Assembly (NCBI GenBank): GCA_015232405.1
Contig: JADFZS010000006.1
Span: 1 to 64,000 of the forward strand
Direction of reading: 5' to 3'
Source of the DNA: Magnetococcales bacterium
GTDB lineage: Bacteria; Pseudomonadota; Magnetococcia; Magnetococcales; JADFYX01
DNA: 64,000 bases
In this document: positions 39,195 to 47,412 of the stretch, piece after piece
Layout of the letters: each line of letters opens with the position of its first letter
Numbering within the stretch: the stretch's first letter is position 1
Program-made: the position numbers and the translations under genes
The notes under the pieces: model-generated
Database searches by the model: none
The model's input: only the letters and a program-made list of their open reading frames with translations
What the model was told of the DNA's origin: nothing

Positions 39195-39605
39195 GTGTTG
39201 CAGACATATAAAAACAGAGACAGTTCTGACAATGGGCAGTTTGGCATATTTACTTGTCCTGTTTTTGTTGCTTATGGGCTGGTTTTTTTGGATGATTTTG
39301 AGCAGACACTTTTATCTTTACAGCACCATGATGCTGATGAAGATGTCTGGAAATGGCTATCTGAATCAATGGTTGTGTTCCATAAACGCTCGGTGCAATT
39401 AGATCTAAAAGATGTCTCATGCCTTGCTTATGAGGTGGCACAAATATTTTGTAAAAGGTATGAAAATAATAGAGATATGAGGGGGCTTAATCTCAATTTA
39501 ATCAATGCAGCATTGAGCCAGATGCGTTTTTTACTGGACCCTGATGCTTGCAACAGAGAAGAGAACTCACTGCGTATATTGACGGGCTTAATGAAAGATT
39601 TTTAA
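39195..39605 (+). CDS. Unknown small cytoplasmic protein
   Basis: 136 residues, GTG start after AGGGG. I do not recognise it. It is mostly helical, rich in Asp/Leu/His, with no signal peptide or membrane helix. It is followed after 85 bases by the CheX-like gene on the same strand, so a shared transcript is possible. Confidence 0.6.
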   Translation: MLQTYKNRDSSDNGQFGIFTCPVFVAYGLVFLDDFEQTLLSLQHHDADEDVWKWLSESMVVFHKRSVQLDLKDVSCLAYEVAQIFCKRYENNRDMRGLNLNLINAALSQMRFLLDPDACNREENSLRILTGLMKDF

Positions 39606-39690
39606 TGGTTGTGGTCAACCTTTAAAAAGAGCTTTTAACCTGAATATTGATAAAACAATAACTACTTCTTTCTACCAAGTAGAATTAATA

Positions 39691-40155
39691 ATGCAAGATA
39701 AATTACCTGAAATATTGATTACATCAGTGCATGATGTATTTCTTACTTTTTTGTCTATGGAGGTGTTTCCTGGTCAGATAATGGACAGTGTTACCATAGA
39801 TTCCAGCCATCCCCATAATTATGTGACGGCAGTTATAGATCTATCTGGAGATTTTGAGGGTAGTCTGCATCTCTATTGTCCTGTACTTTTTGCCATTCGC
39901 CTCTCCAACTCCATGGCTAATAAAAGCTTTAACAGTATGACCGGTGAGGCTAGTGATGTTTTGGGAGAGCTTATCACCCTGGTGGCAAAATGGTTTCAGA
40001 TAAACAGTGCCGAAATTACCAATATCACTATAAGCCCTGCGATTGTGGTCTCAGGAAATCAGATCGACCTTACTGATAAAGAGCATACATCCTGCTTTAG
40101 ACAAGCTTTCAAGGTGGATGAGGATACCTTCATGGTGGAGTGTATCCTGAATTAG
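39691..40155 (+). CDS. CheX-like domain protein with degenerate phosphatase motif
   Basis: 154 residues resembling the CheX/CheC phosphatase fold: an N-terminal helix, strands around DLSGDFEGSLHLYCP (about 51-65) and the central helix SDVLGELITLVAK (88-100). Active CheX proteins have E-x-x-N on that helix; here it is Glu93-x-x-Thr96, so catalysis is doubtful. Proteins of this type may act on or bind receiver domains. No chemotaxis genes are nearby; the closest receiver is at 37458. Confidence 0.7.
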   Translation: MQDKLPEILITSVHDVFLTFLSMEVFPGQIMDSVTIDSSHPHNYVTAVIDLSGDFEGSLHLYCPVLFAIRLSNSMANKSFNSMTGEASDVLGELITLVAKWFQINSAEITNITISPAIVVSGNQIDLTDKEHTSCFRQAFKVDEDTFMVECILN

Positions 40156-40527
40156 TGTGACATACCCCCTAGCTTGAAATATCTACTTCTCCCCTTATAT
40201 CTCAAACCAGTTGAAAAATCTTCCCTTTGTTTGTTATACAAATATTTAGTACAATTTTTTGATAGGATTATAGTAAATTCAAACCAGATATGGACAAAAT
40301 AATATTTTTAGTATTAGGGGTGCAGGGGGATTATCTCCCTGCTGGGTTTGGGCAACGCCCAAGGTTTTGCCTTTGTTTTTAAGTCTTTACATTTAAAAGC
40401 GTGGGGGTTTGGGGGCCTGCAAGGCCGCCCAAGGTTTTGCTTTTGACTGTATATTTTTGATTTAAAATTACTATAAATAAAATTCTGCTATCTATTTAAT
40501 TGTTGTTTTTTTTTAAGGGGTTGCGTC
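40156..40527. other. Intergenic region before the TPR gene
   Basis: 372 bases, mostly copy C of the structured repeat (40268-40476). The 50 bases after the repeat contain AAGGGG at 40515-40520, a likely ribosome site for the next gene. Confidence 0.7.
40268..40476 (+). repeat. MITE-like structured repeat, copy C (best-preserved ends)
   Basis: 209 bp with the clearest terminal inverted repeats: TTATAGTAAATTCAAACCA on the left and, read as complement, TTATAGTAATTTTAAATCA on the right. Stem I is GCAGGGGGA, loop TTA, TCTCCCTGC (40322-40342). Stem II has the loop AAC. Stem III and both AAGGTTTTGC stretches are conserved. The TA at each extreme fits TA-target insertion as in IS630/Tc1-type elements, but that is an inference. 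Confidence 0.88.
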
Positions 40528-41658
40528 ATTAACGGTATTGATAATAATTTACGAGCCGATATTGCTAATGCAATCAAGGGTCACGGCTCAGCCTCTTTTG
40601 CTCTTGATTTTTTCTCCTTTTTGGCTCCTGCTGGAATTCCTCTATGCTATATCAACTCCTGTAAAGAGTTTTTTCCATCCCCTCTTGCTGCTCTTGGTGA
40701 CTCTGAATGGCAAAGTTTGCTTGCTGTGCTAAACGAGAATAACCTTGTCATCTTAAGCAAGTCAGAGCTATGCCTTTTACCGGATGTACAGGCAATAACA
40801 AGAGATAATCTTGCGGAAGCAACAGCAAAAAAAATGGTTGAAGCAGGGGTATTGTTTGTTACTTCAATAGCCAATAAACCCCAAAATGAAAGAGTTGATG
40901 AGCAAAACCGTTTAGCTTGGCATACAGCTGTTTTAGCCCGTTGGGTCATAAAATACTCTTTAAAAGAGCAGATGGGTAAGCTTCTTAAACTTCTCGATAT
41001 AGCAGGAAGAAGAACGATAGATATCTGGCCTGACCGAGCCATCATTAGCCATCTTCAAAATATCCAGATGAGTGAAATTATCTTTGGAAAAGATGATCCG
41101 GGAGTTGCAATACGTATCAATAATTTAGGTCAGGCATGGCATCGGTTGGGAGAGTTTAAACTAGCCCATATCCAGCTCAACAAAGCGTTAGCCATGCTGG
41201 AGAAAAATCCAGACACCCAACAGCAGTTAATTGCCAACCTTCATGGCAATCTCGCTCTTTTATATCGCGACCAGAAACAGATGGACAAAGCGGTAGAATT
41301 TTTTCAAAAAGCCCTCTCCATGGTGGAGCATAAACACGGTTTGGAGCATCCCCTGGTCAATATTTGTGTCAACGGTTTGGGACGCATCATAAAAGCCAGT
41401 CAGGGACCAAAAGTGGCAATAGATTTTATCGGTGGTGTTTTAGCCAAGAGTGTCAAAGCCAGTGGAGTTAAAGAACACCCAAATATCGCGGTAACTTTCT
41501 GTAATCTAGGTGTTATCCAGGCCGAAATCGGAGATAAAGCCCTGGCCGCAAGAAGTCTACTAATAGCCAAAAAAATGGCCCAAAAAATCCTACCCAAAGA
41601 GCACCCCCTCCATGAACAGATTTTAAAACATCTAAGGCCGTTAGCTAAAAAAACATAA
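40528..41658 (+). CDS. TPR-repeat protein, probable non-standard ATT start
   Basis: Contains tandem TPR-like helices from about residue 190 (AIRINNLGQAWHRLGEF, LHGNLALLYRDQKQMDKA, AVTFCNLGVIQAEIGDKA). The N-terminal 150 residues are unrecognised. The open frame reaches back to 40477. It has coding character upstream of the first conventional start (TTG at 40621), with no ATG, GTG or TTG in between. ATT at 40528 lies 7 bases after AAGGGG and would give 376 residues. TTG at 40621 (345 residues) is the conservative alternative. No partner gene is apparent. Confidence 0.72.
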   Translation: MNGIDNNLRADIANAIKGHGSASFALDFFSFLAPAGIPLCYINSCKEFFPSPLAALGDSEWQSLLAVLNENNLVILSKSELCLLPDVQAITRDNLAEATAKKMVEAGVLFVTSIANKPQNERVDEQNRLAWHTAVLARWVIKYSLKEQMGKLLKLLDIAGRRTIDIWPDRAIISHLQNIQMSEIIFGKDDPGVAIRINNLGQAWHRLGEFKLAHIQLNKALAMLEKNPDTQQQLIANLHGNLALLYRDQKQMDKAVEFFQKALSMVEHKHGLEHPLVNICVNGLGRIIKASQGPKVAIDFIGGVLAKSVKASGVKEHPNIAVTFCNLGVIQAEIGDKALAARSLLIAKKMAQKILPKEHPLHEQILKHLRPLAKKT

Positions 41659-41690
41659 CCAAAATCAGCAGTTTTGATCTTTCGTTAGGT

Positions 41691-42533
41691 TTAAAAACCA
41701 CTGTTCAAGTTGTTTAAAATTGAGTCTAATGGTTTACGGGCCTGGTGTGGGGTCATTGTGTATTGCTGTAGCCAGTAGAAAATATGGGGCCAGAGAAGAA
41801 TATCAAAACAGCCTGTAAAATATGATTGGCTCAAAGTGCGAAGAATATGCATTTCATAGTCTTTGGGCATCTCTAAATTTTTTAGAGATTTAACCATTTT
41901 CAATGAGCTGCCGATTGCTGCTATCTCGTCTAACCGCTCTTTAGATGTTGCAGGATTATCCACATCATCAGGTGATATATTTTCAGATGCGACTCTTGAT
42001 CTGTAGCGCATCTCAGTGAGTGATATACCGCATCCCACTCTGAAAGCTAGTAACTCATTTGCATACTTAGCACCAACAGTAATTTTTATGTTTTTAGATG
42101 CCGCTCTTCTTGTGTCACGAAGGGTTGCTCTTGCTTCAATATCATCCTTTTGCTTTAACAGCTCCTCTTTCTCAACCATGGCAAGAGCAAAGGGTCCTAA
42201 GTATAGTGTTGCAAAAAGACCAGCCCCAGATAGTTTGTGCATATCCACCACAATGGGGCTATCTTTTTTAGTTGGTTCCATCCTGCTTCTAATAACATTA
42301 TAGACATAGCGGAAAAGAACATAAAAATTATCTTTCATAGGGTCAACATGCTGGCGTAAGCAGACATGTTGACCATATTCACCCAGAATACTGTTTAATC
42401 CAGGTATAAAACTATGCTTCCATACGCGATCCAAAAAAGAGTCCCATTCTTCGTTTAGTTCATTTTTTAGAATAACAGGGTCAAATTTGACAGACTCATC
42501 GTCTAGACCACACACATGGTCAAGTTGGGGCAT
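41691..42533 (-). CDS. Unknown 280-residue protein
   Basis: I do not recognise this protein. A weakly hydrophobic stretch near residues 100-118 (LFATLYLGPFALAMVEKE) could touch the membrane, but the rest looks soluble and helical. A good AAGGA site precedes the ATG. It converges on the TPR gene with a 32-base gap and no terminator. Confidence 0.68.
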   Translation of the reverse strand: MPQLDHVCGLDDESVKFDPVILKNELNEEWDSFLDRVWKHSFIPGLNSILGEYGQHVCLRQHVDPMKDNFYVLFRYVYNVIRSRMEPTKKDSPIVVDMHKLSGAGLFATLYLGPFALAMVEKEELLKQKDDIEARATLRDTRRAASKNIKITVGAKYANELLAFRVGCGISLTEMRYRSRVASENISPDDVDNPATSKERLDEIAAIGSSLKMVKSLKNLEMPKDYEMHILRTLSQSYFTGCFDILLWPHIFYWLQQYTMTPHQARKPLDSILNNLNSGF

Positions 42534-42773
42534 GTTTTTTTTCCTTACATTGTTAAGTGATGTAATTTAGAAAATAGGAAGGAAATTAATATATATCATT
42601 ATTGGTACAACCAAAAAACAATACACCTATTATAGTGCAGAAGTCAACCATCTTTTGTTTGGCAAGATATGCCTATCATGTAGCACGGTAACAATACCTG
42701 GAAACTTAGGTATAGTTTTAAGTGTTGAGCAAACCTTTTTTTTGTAAGTGGTACTAAGTTGGTGGGATGTCTA

Positions 42774-42992
42774 CTACGGGTCAGGCATAAAAACCCCATG
42801 AGGCAAAATAAGTTTCATATTATCTGCCTCTGGAAAGTCAATATCCAGGAACTCACCAACGGAAGGTGAGCTGTTGCGGTTGCATGATAGATGATCGGCT
42901 TTGTGACATGAGACATAGGTCTTCAACCATTGGGTATCTGTATTCACAGATATCCTATTTTTGTCGCTTAAGCTATTAATGGCATCTGACAT
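42774..42992 (-). CDS. Small hypothetical protein
   Basis: 72 residues, with GAGG 10 bases before the ATG. Contains two Cys and two His in TYVSCHKADHLSCNRN, which might bind a metal. No family is recognised, and coding status rests on the open frame and ribosome site only. Confidence 0.42.
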   Translation of the reverse strand: MSDAINSLSDKNRISVNTDTQWLKTYVSCHKADHLSCNRNSSPSVGEFLDIDFPEADNMKLILPHGVFMPDP

Positions 42993-43694
42993 AACTATTA
43001 TGCCTCTTTGATGAGTAGTGGGTTAATGGTTTAAGCCTGGAAGGAAGTAATTTGCCCCATCCAAGCCAAAAAATATATATCATCTATAATGAATAGAATC
43101 TTGAGTTCATTATGACATTAAAACAATAAAAAATAAAGTGATAAGGTTAATTAGAAATTGGTTTTTTACCACTGTAGACGTTTATTGAAAAGAGATAAAT
43201 ATAAATTTTCCAGGTGCTAATTGAACGTTGCTTCATCATAGTTAATATTATAGAAAGCCAACCTATATTATGGTAAAAACCCTCCACGTGATATAAAATC
43301 ACATGTTATATCTATCGGCTGCTACAAATATGGCATAAATAGTATTTATACACAATATATATTAAACTTTTTTTTACCATTTGGTAAACAGACTTATTTG
43401 GTTTTGATTGTTAAAGTAATATATTGATCCGTAGGCTTTAATGTGAATAGTTGCAAATGGACATTTATATTTTTAGATTGGTGTTTTGTTGCCATATTTT
43501 GGAGGAGATTATCTATTATCTTAATAGTTACAATCTTGTTGTCTTTTTAAGATTCTTTTATGTCAGGTTGTTTGATGTTGTAGGCTAGCTTGAGCGTTTC
43601 GTCATAACAGGCAGTGCTGTTTGCAGCAACAAAAAAAACGCCTGTAAAAAGGCGTTTTTTTTGTTGCTGCTACTTAGGGAAAAACCGTGTTTAC
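42993..43694. other. Long intergenic region with possible operator and terminator
   Basis: 702 AT-rich bases without a credible gene. It contains a 7-bp-arm palindrome TTTACCA-TT-TGGTAAA (43373-43388) like a repressor site, a short hairpin GTGAT/ATCAC near 43290-43305, and the strong bidirectional terminator at 43623-43670. A plus-strand small RNA ending at that terminator is possible but not demonstrated. Confidence 0.5.
43623..43670. terminator. Strong bidirectional intrinsic terminator
   Basis: Perfect 20-bp arms (43623-43642 and 43651-43670) with an 8-base loop. The core CGCC/GGCG is flanked by A8 on one side and T8 on the other, so it works in both directions. It ends the minus-strand coiled-coil membrane gene 25 bases away, and could end an unknown plus-strand transcript. 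Confidence 0.9.
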
Positions 43695-44432
43695 CTACCA
43701 AGGCATAAATCTGTTTATCTGGCTCATGGGGCGAATGGCTCCGTTTAAGTCATAGCTAATTGCGGTAACTGCGTTGGTCATGGCGTTCATGGCCTTGGTC
43801 ATGTTGCCAACGTTAGCACTAATTGGATGTAGAGAGTCAAGCTTGACAGATATATCATCCATATTTTTATTCATTGTAAATATGTTACCGCTCATGGAGT
43901 CAACGCTGCTGGCCATTGCACTTACATTTTTATCCATTCCGCTAATGGAATCTGTCATATGCTCCATATTTTCTGCCATGCTCTGCATATCCACAGACAT
44001 GGTCTCCATGTTGTCACTGATATACTCTAAATGGGTAGACATCAGAGCGACATTATCAGAAAGGTGGGAGATGCTGACAGATAGATTGCCCATATTCAAT
44101 CCCATTTGGGGATCAATAGAGGAGGCCATGGTACGAATATCCTGGGTTAAGCTGTAAATGAGGAAAAAACCGTACATAGCCAGGATGATAAAGGCGAAAA
44201 GAGATGGATATACTATAAGCTCCCAACGACGAGCGCTTTTGTCGAAGCTTTTCGCAAAGTCCGATATGATAGTACTAGAACAGGCTGCGCACTCAGGGGA
44301 GTTGCCAGGAACAGGAATAGCTGTATTGCCTTTTCTTCGGGTAAACTGAACAGTAGCCTCATGACCTATTGGCTTTTGCTCGGTCTCCTTTTTAATTTCA
44401 GGCTCTTCTTCTTTATTATTCTCATCTGTCAT
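43695..44432 (-). CDS. Single-pass membrane protein with long Met/Ser coiled coil
   Basis: 245 residues. A cytoplasmic acidic N-terminus carries PECAACSS near 47-54. The basic stretch SARRWE leads into one membrane helix (about 75-98), so the C-terminal 145 residues should be periplasmic. They form a heptad-like coiled coil with repeated M-S-x-x-M/M-x-x-N-M units. AGGAG precedes the ATG. It lies downstream of an orphan ParA gene on the same strand (179-base gap), and a membrane partner role for that ATPase is inferred. The family is not named with confidence. Confidence 0.78.
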   Translation of the reverse strand: MTDENNKEEEPEIKKETEQKPIGHEATVQFTRRKGNTAIPVPGNSPECAACSSTIISDFAKSFDKSARRWELIVYPSLFAFIILAMYGFFLIYSLTQDIRTMASSIDPQMGLNMGNLSVSISHLSDNVALMSTHLEYISDNMETMSVDMQSMAENMEHMTDSISGMDKNVSAMASSVDSMSGNIFTMNKNMDDISVKLDSLHPISANVGNMTKAMNAMTNAVTAISYDLNGAIRPMSQINRFMPW

Positions 44433-44611
44433 GAGACAAAAACTCCTGATTATATTAAAACTGACAAATACGCATCACAACTTAGTTTGCTATAACCTGT
44501 ATGCGGAATATCCATGTCAATTTTATCTGGTCTGTTGAAGAACCAGGTTAACTTTTATTTCAATCAATTGATCTAATCAGTACACCATTGGCTGCAATAT
44601 TTTTATAGAAG

Positions 44612-45256
44612 CTATTTTAAGTCTACACCAGGGTAGAGCTGTTTGGCTAACTCTAAAAATTCGATTGAAGCTTTACTGGTTAAAGATTGTTCAAAAACTG
44701 CTCGACCTTCACTGAATGAGCGACGGTAAGCTGTTCTTTGATGAATACGGGTATCTAATACTCGAACTCCTCTTAGAGTTTGAATAGCTTCAAGAGTTTC
44801 TGCTGATTCTCTAACTCCGGGATGGGTATCTGCTCGGTTAACAAACATCACTATCTCAGGTTTTTTTTCCTTCTGTGCGACAGTCTCTTCAATTATATCC
44901 TTGAAACGAGCCGTTGACCACACATCTGCTTGACTGGGGGGAATTGGAACCAACACCCGGTCTGCCATGGCAATAGCCTGACGCATCGCCCATAGATTTG
45001 CTGCTCCTACATCAACGATCATCTCCCCTTTATGATTTTTCATCAATTTATTGGGGTTGCTTTCCGGCCGGAAAACCCTGATTTCCGGCTGGATCTCTTC
45101 TTCTGCTCGGACCTCAGCGACATCACTGAGTGTGGCCTGTGGGTCCAGATCAAATGCAACCACATCAACACCAGCAGTTGCCAACCAAACTGACAAGTTA
45201 AAGGAGATGGTACTTTTACCACATCCACCCTTCAAATTTCCGACTACAGTGATCAT
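44612..45256 (-). CDS. Orphan ParA/MinD-family ATPase
   Basis: 214 residues with the deviant Walker A motif KGGCGKST (residues 9-16, signature Lys at 9), a Walker A' region FDLDPQATLSD and a Walker B-type strand EMIVDVGA. There is no N-terminal HTH, so this is a small, McdA/MipZ-like or orphan ParA and not a plasmid repressor type. No parB or parS-like cluster is adjacent. It likely positions a cellular cargo. The downstream membrane coiled-coil protein and the upstream Asn-rich exported protein genes share its direction. Confidence 0.88.
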   Translation of the reverse strand: MITVVGNLKGGCGKSTISFNLSVWLATAGVDVVAFDLDPQATLSDVAEVRAEEEIQPEIRVFRPESNPNKLMKNHKGEMIVDVGAANLWAMRQAIAMADRVLVPIPPSQADVWSTARFKDIIEETVAQKEKKPEIVMFVNRADTHPGVRESAETLEAIQTLRGVRVLDTRIHQRTAYRRSFSEGRAVFEQSLTSKASIEFLELAKQLYPGVDLK

Positions 45257-45361
45257 ATCTTGTTTCCGGTAGGGTTGAAGTTTCTTTAATCAAATCCATT
45301 GAACATGATATATCAAAGGTCTGCAATAGCAAGTGTTCTTAATAAAGATTTGCTAACAAAA

Positions 45362-45392
45362 AAGGGCGACGGAATATAACCCCGCCGCCCTT
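45362..45392 (-). terminator. Intrinsic terminator of the Asn-rich protein gene
   Basis: Stem of 11 bp with one mismatch (45362-45372 with 45382-45392) and a 9-base loop. Read on the minus strand, the GC-rich stem is followed by a run of T. It lies 28 bases after the stop of the Asn-rich gene. Confidence 0.82.
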
Positions 45393-45419
45393 AATTCTGC
45401 TCAGTTCTTGTCTAAGAAC

Positions 45420-45935
45420 TTATTGGGCTGCTGGAGCCGCTGCTGCAGGAGCTGGAGCTGCAGGAGCTGGAGCTACTGGTGGTGGTCCGTATGGGCCAGG
45501 ACCGTAACCATATGGGTTGTTGTTGTAGCCGTTGTTCCAGCCGTTGTTGTTGCGCCAGTTGTTGTTCCAGTTGTTTGTGTTGTTGTTGCGCCAGTCATTG
45601 CTGTTGCGCCAATCGTTGGACCAATCGTTGTTGCCATCACCGGAACCTTCAGCATCGCCACTCATGTTGAAACCAAAGTTACCTTTAGCTCTGCCGTTAC
45701 CACGACCGTTGTTACGCCAGTTGTTTTTGTTGTTCCAGTTGTTGGCGTTGTTCCAGTTGTTGTTGTTGTCCCAGTTGTTGCCGTTGTTCCAGTTGTTGCC
45801 GCCCCAGCCATTATTGTTGTTGTTGTTCCATGGGTTCCAGTTGTTGCCGCCCCATGCAGATGCGTCACCAGCAGAAATCATAGCAGCACCGCCAATAAGA
45901 GCAGCAATAGCTAAAGCACGAATTGTTTTTTTCAT
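45420..45935 (-). CDS. Exported Asn/Trp/Gly-rich protein, sulfur-globule-protein-like
   Basis: 171 residues. A clear signal peptide ends at DASA (about residue 27). The mature part is repeats of WNN/NNW units, then a short conserved-looking core GRGNGRAKGNFGFNMSGDAEGSGDGN, more WRNNN units, and a Pro/Ala-rich tail. The composition and core recall sulfur-globule envelope proteins of sulfur oxidisers, but homology is not certain. GGAG precedes the ATG, and a strong terminator follows. The core resembles that of the next gene. Confidence 0.72.
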   Translation of the reverse strand: MKKTIRALAIAALIGGAAMISAGDASAWGGNNWNPWNNNNNNGWGGNNWNNGNNWDNNNNWNNANNWNNKNNWRNNGRGNGRAKGNFGFNMSGDAEGSGDGNNDWSNDWRNSNDWRNNNTNNWNNNWRNNNGWNNGYNNNPYGYGPGPYGPPPVAPAPAAPAPAAAAPAAQ

Positions 45936-45990
45936 GATTGTTTCACTCCATTTTAAAAGATGAATAAACTAAATTAATTAATAAAAAAAA

Positions 45991-46452
45991 TTACCACCCC
46001 CAAGGGCCAGGACCTCCCCGGCCACCGGGTCCCCAACCGCCGGGACCACCCCGATAGCCAGGTCCAAAACGGTTGGGACCACCCCAACCATTATTTGCTC
46101 TATTATTGAAAAAATTACCGGATCGGTTGTTGTTCATCCAACCGTTATCCATAAAATTACCCCAATCACCATCTGTTATGGCATCCATATCAACATCGCC
46201 ATAAACTTCAACCTTCACCCGACCATTACCACGAACAATTCCTTCTGCCAAGTTGCTCCAGTTGTTGCCGTTGTTCCAGCCATTGGTCCAGTTATTATTG
46301 TTGCCGTTATTCCAGCCATTATTTCCGAAGTTGCCATTATTCCAGCCCCCTGGTCCTCCCCCCCAAGCTTCTGCTGATTGTGGAGAATTGGTAAGTCCAA
46401 AGCCAACTACTACGGTGGCGATGGCCAAAAACTTAATGGTTGTTCTACGCAT
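45991..46452 (-). CDS. Second exported Asn/Gly/Trp-rich protein
   Basis: 153 residues from ATG at 46452, chosen for the AAAGAGGAT site and for the signal peptide that follows (cleavage near SAEA). The mature part has NGWNNGNN repeats, then the core RGNGRVKVEVYGDVDMDAITDGD, parallel to RGNGRAKGNFGFNMSGDAEG in the neighbour at 45420, and ends in a Gly/Pro-rich tail. The two look like diverged paralogues. An envelope or inclusion-coat role is inferred only. Confidence 0.7.
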   Translation of the reverse strand: MRRTTIKFLAIATVVVGFGLTNSPQSAEAWGGGPGGWNNGNFGNNGWNNGNNNNWTNGWNNGNNWSNLAEGIVRGNGRVKVEVYGDVDMDAITDGDWGNFMDNGWMNNNRSGNFFNNRANNGWGGPNRFGPGYRGGPGGWGPGGRGGPGPWGW

Positions 46453-46493
46453 TAACAATATAATCCTCTTTATAGTGCCAGACAAAAATTAAA

Positions 46494-47108
46494 CTACCAT
46501 CTTAAGTCTGATTCACTGCGCCCATAGCCATCATAAGGATAACCGTATGATGATTCAGGCCAATTTGATTCATATCTACGATCCCAATTTTGGTAACCTG
46601 GATCATAGTAGGGGTTGTAATAACCTCTGGAGCCTCTGCCATTACGCCAAGGCTCTGAACCAACCCCGTAATATTCTCTACTCAAAGCCCAGTCTCGATC
46701 AGCAAATCTTCCTAAACCACGGGTATCTTTTGTGGCTCCCCATGGATCATAACGATAGGCTCTGTTGTATCTATTGCCCCTTGCTCCCCATGGATCATAA
46801 ACATTGCGACGACTGTTCAGGCTTCTGTTTTTTGCTACACCTTTGGGTTTTTGTGGACCCTCTGGTTTTGCATTTTGCTGTTCGTCCAGACCTTCCATAA
46901 AGGAGTTCATGAAACTACCCATCTGCTTACCTAGCTTTTGGGTCCCGTTCTCCTTCGTTTTTGAGGAGTCGGCATGAAGGTCGTTAGCTACAATAACAGT
47001 TGCTGCCACTAGTGGAATCATGATCAAAATGGCAGTTGATGAACTTGACCATGTTGAAAATCGCAAAAGACTATCTTGCTGTATCATGACTCTTTGTGAT
47101 CTATTCAC
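46494..47108 (-). CDS. Membrane-anchored or exported Tyr/Arg/Gly-rich disordered protein
   Basis: 204 residues from GTG at 47108 (ATG at 47087 is an alternative). A hydrophobic segment at about 24-43 is a signal anchor or signal peptide. After residue 85 the sequence is disordered and rich in Tyr, Arg, Gly, Asn and Trp, with YDPWGARGN and YDPWGATKD repeats. It resembles the proteins at 57617 and 58716 in style. It is followed by the two Asn-rich genes on the same strand (41-base gap), so the three may form one unit. Confidence 0.65.
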   Translation of the reverse strand: MNRSQRVMIQQDSLLRFSTWSSSSTAILIMIPLVAATVIVANDLHADSSKTKENGTQKLGKQMGSFMNSFMEGLDEQQNAKPEGPQKPKGVAKNRSLNSRRNVYDPWGARGNRYNRAYRYDPWGATKDTRGLGRFADRDWALSREYYGVGSEPWRNGRGSRGYYNPYYDPGYQNWDRRYESNWPESSYGYPYDGYGRSESDLRW

Positions 47109-47412
47109 ACCCCCAAATTAAGTGACCAATATTTCCAAGGCCAAGTCCCTATTATGGCTCTGAACTAAAACGAAAGCTAGGTCTAAATTAAAAAGCAGCT
47201 CTCTTTAAACAAATATTCAAGCAACTATCGAGTGAATTATTTCTTCATTCGAATATTATTAAATGCTAATATGATGCTCTTATTTTTAAATTGCAACAAA
47301 AAAATTCAATTTATATGAATTTAATATGCACAACGCTGAAAATACGAGAAAATTTAAAGCAAAAAAGGTTGCTAAGGTTTCTTGATCTTAGTCAATTAAG
47401 CAATTTTCCCCC
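47109..47412. other. Intergenic region between the exported-protein cluster and thyX
   Basis: 304 very AT-rich bases between two minus-strand genes. It must hold the promoter of the 46494-47108 gene. No hairpin, repeat or gene was recognised. Confidence 0.5.

Noticed and set aside
45408-45963. Long plus-strand open frames rich in Val or Leu opposite the Asn-rich gene
   Set aside because: They are the complement of AAC/TGG triplet repeats of the minus-strand gene. They lack ribosome sites and signal peptides, while the minus-strand frame has both and ends at a terminator.
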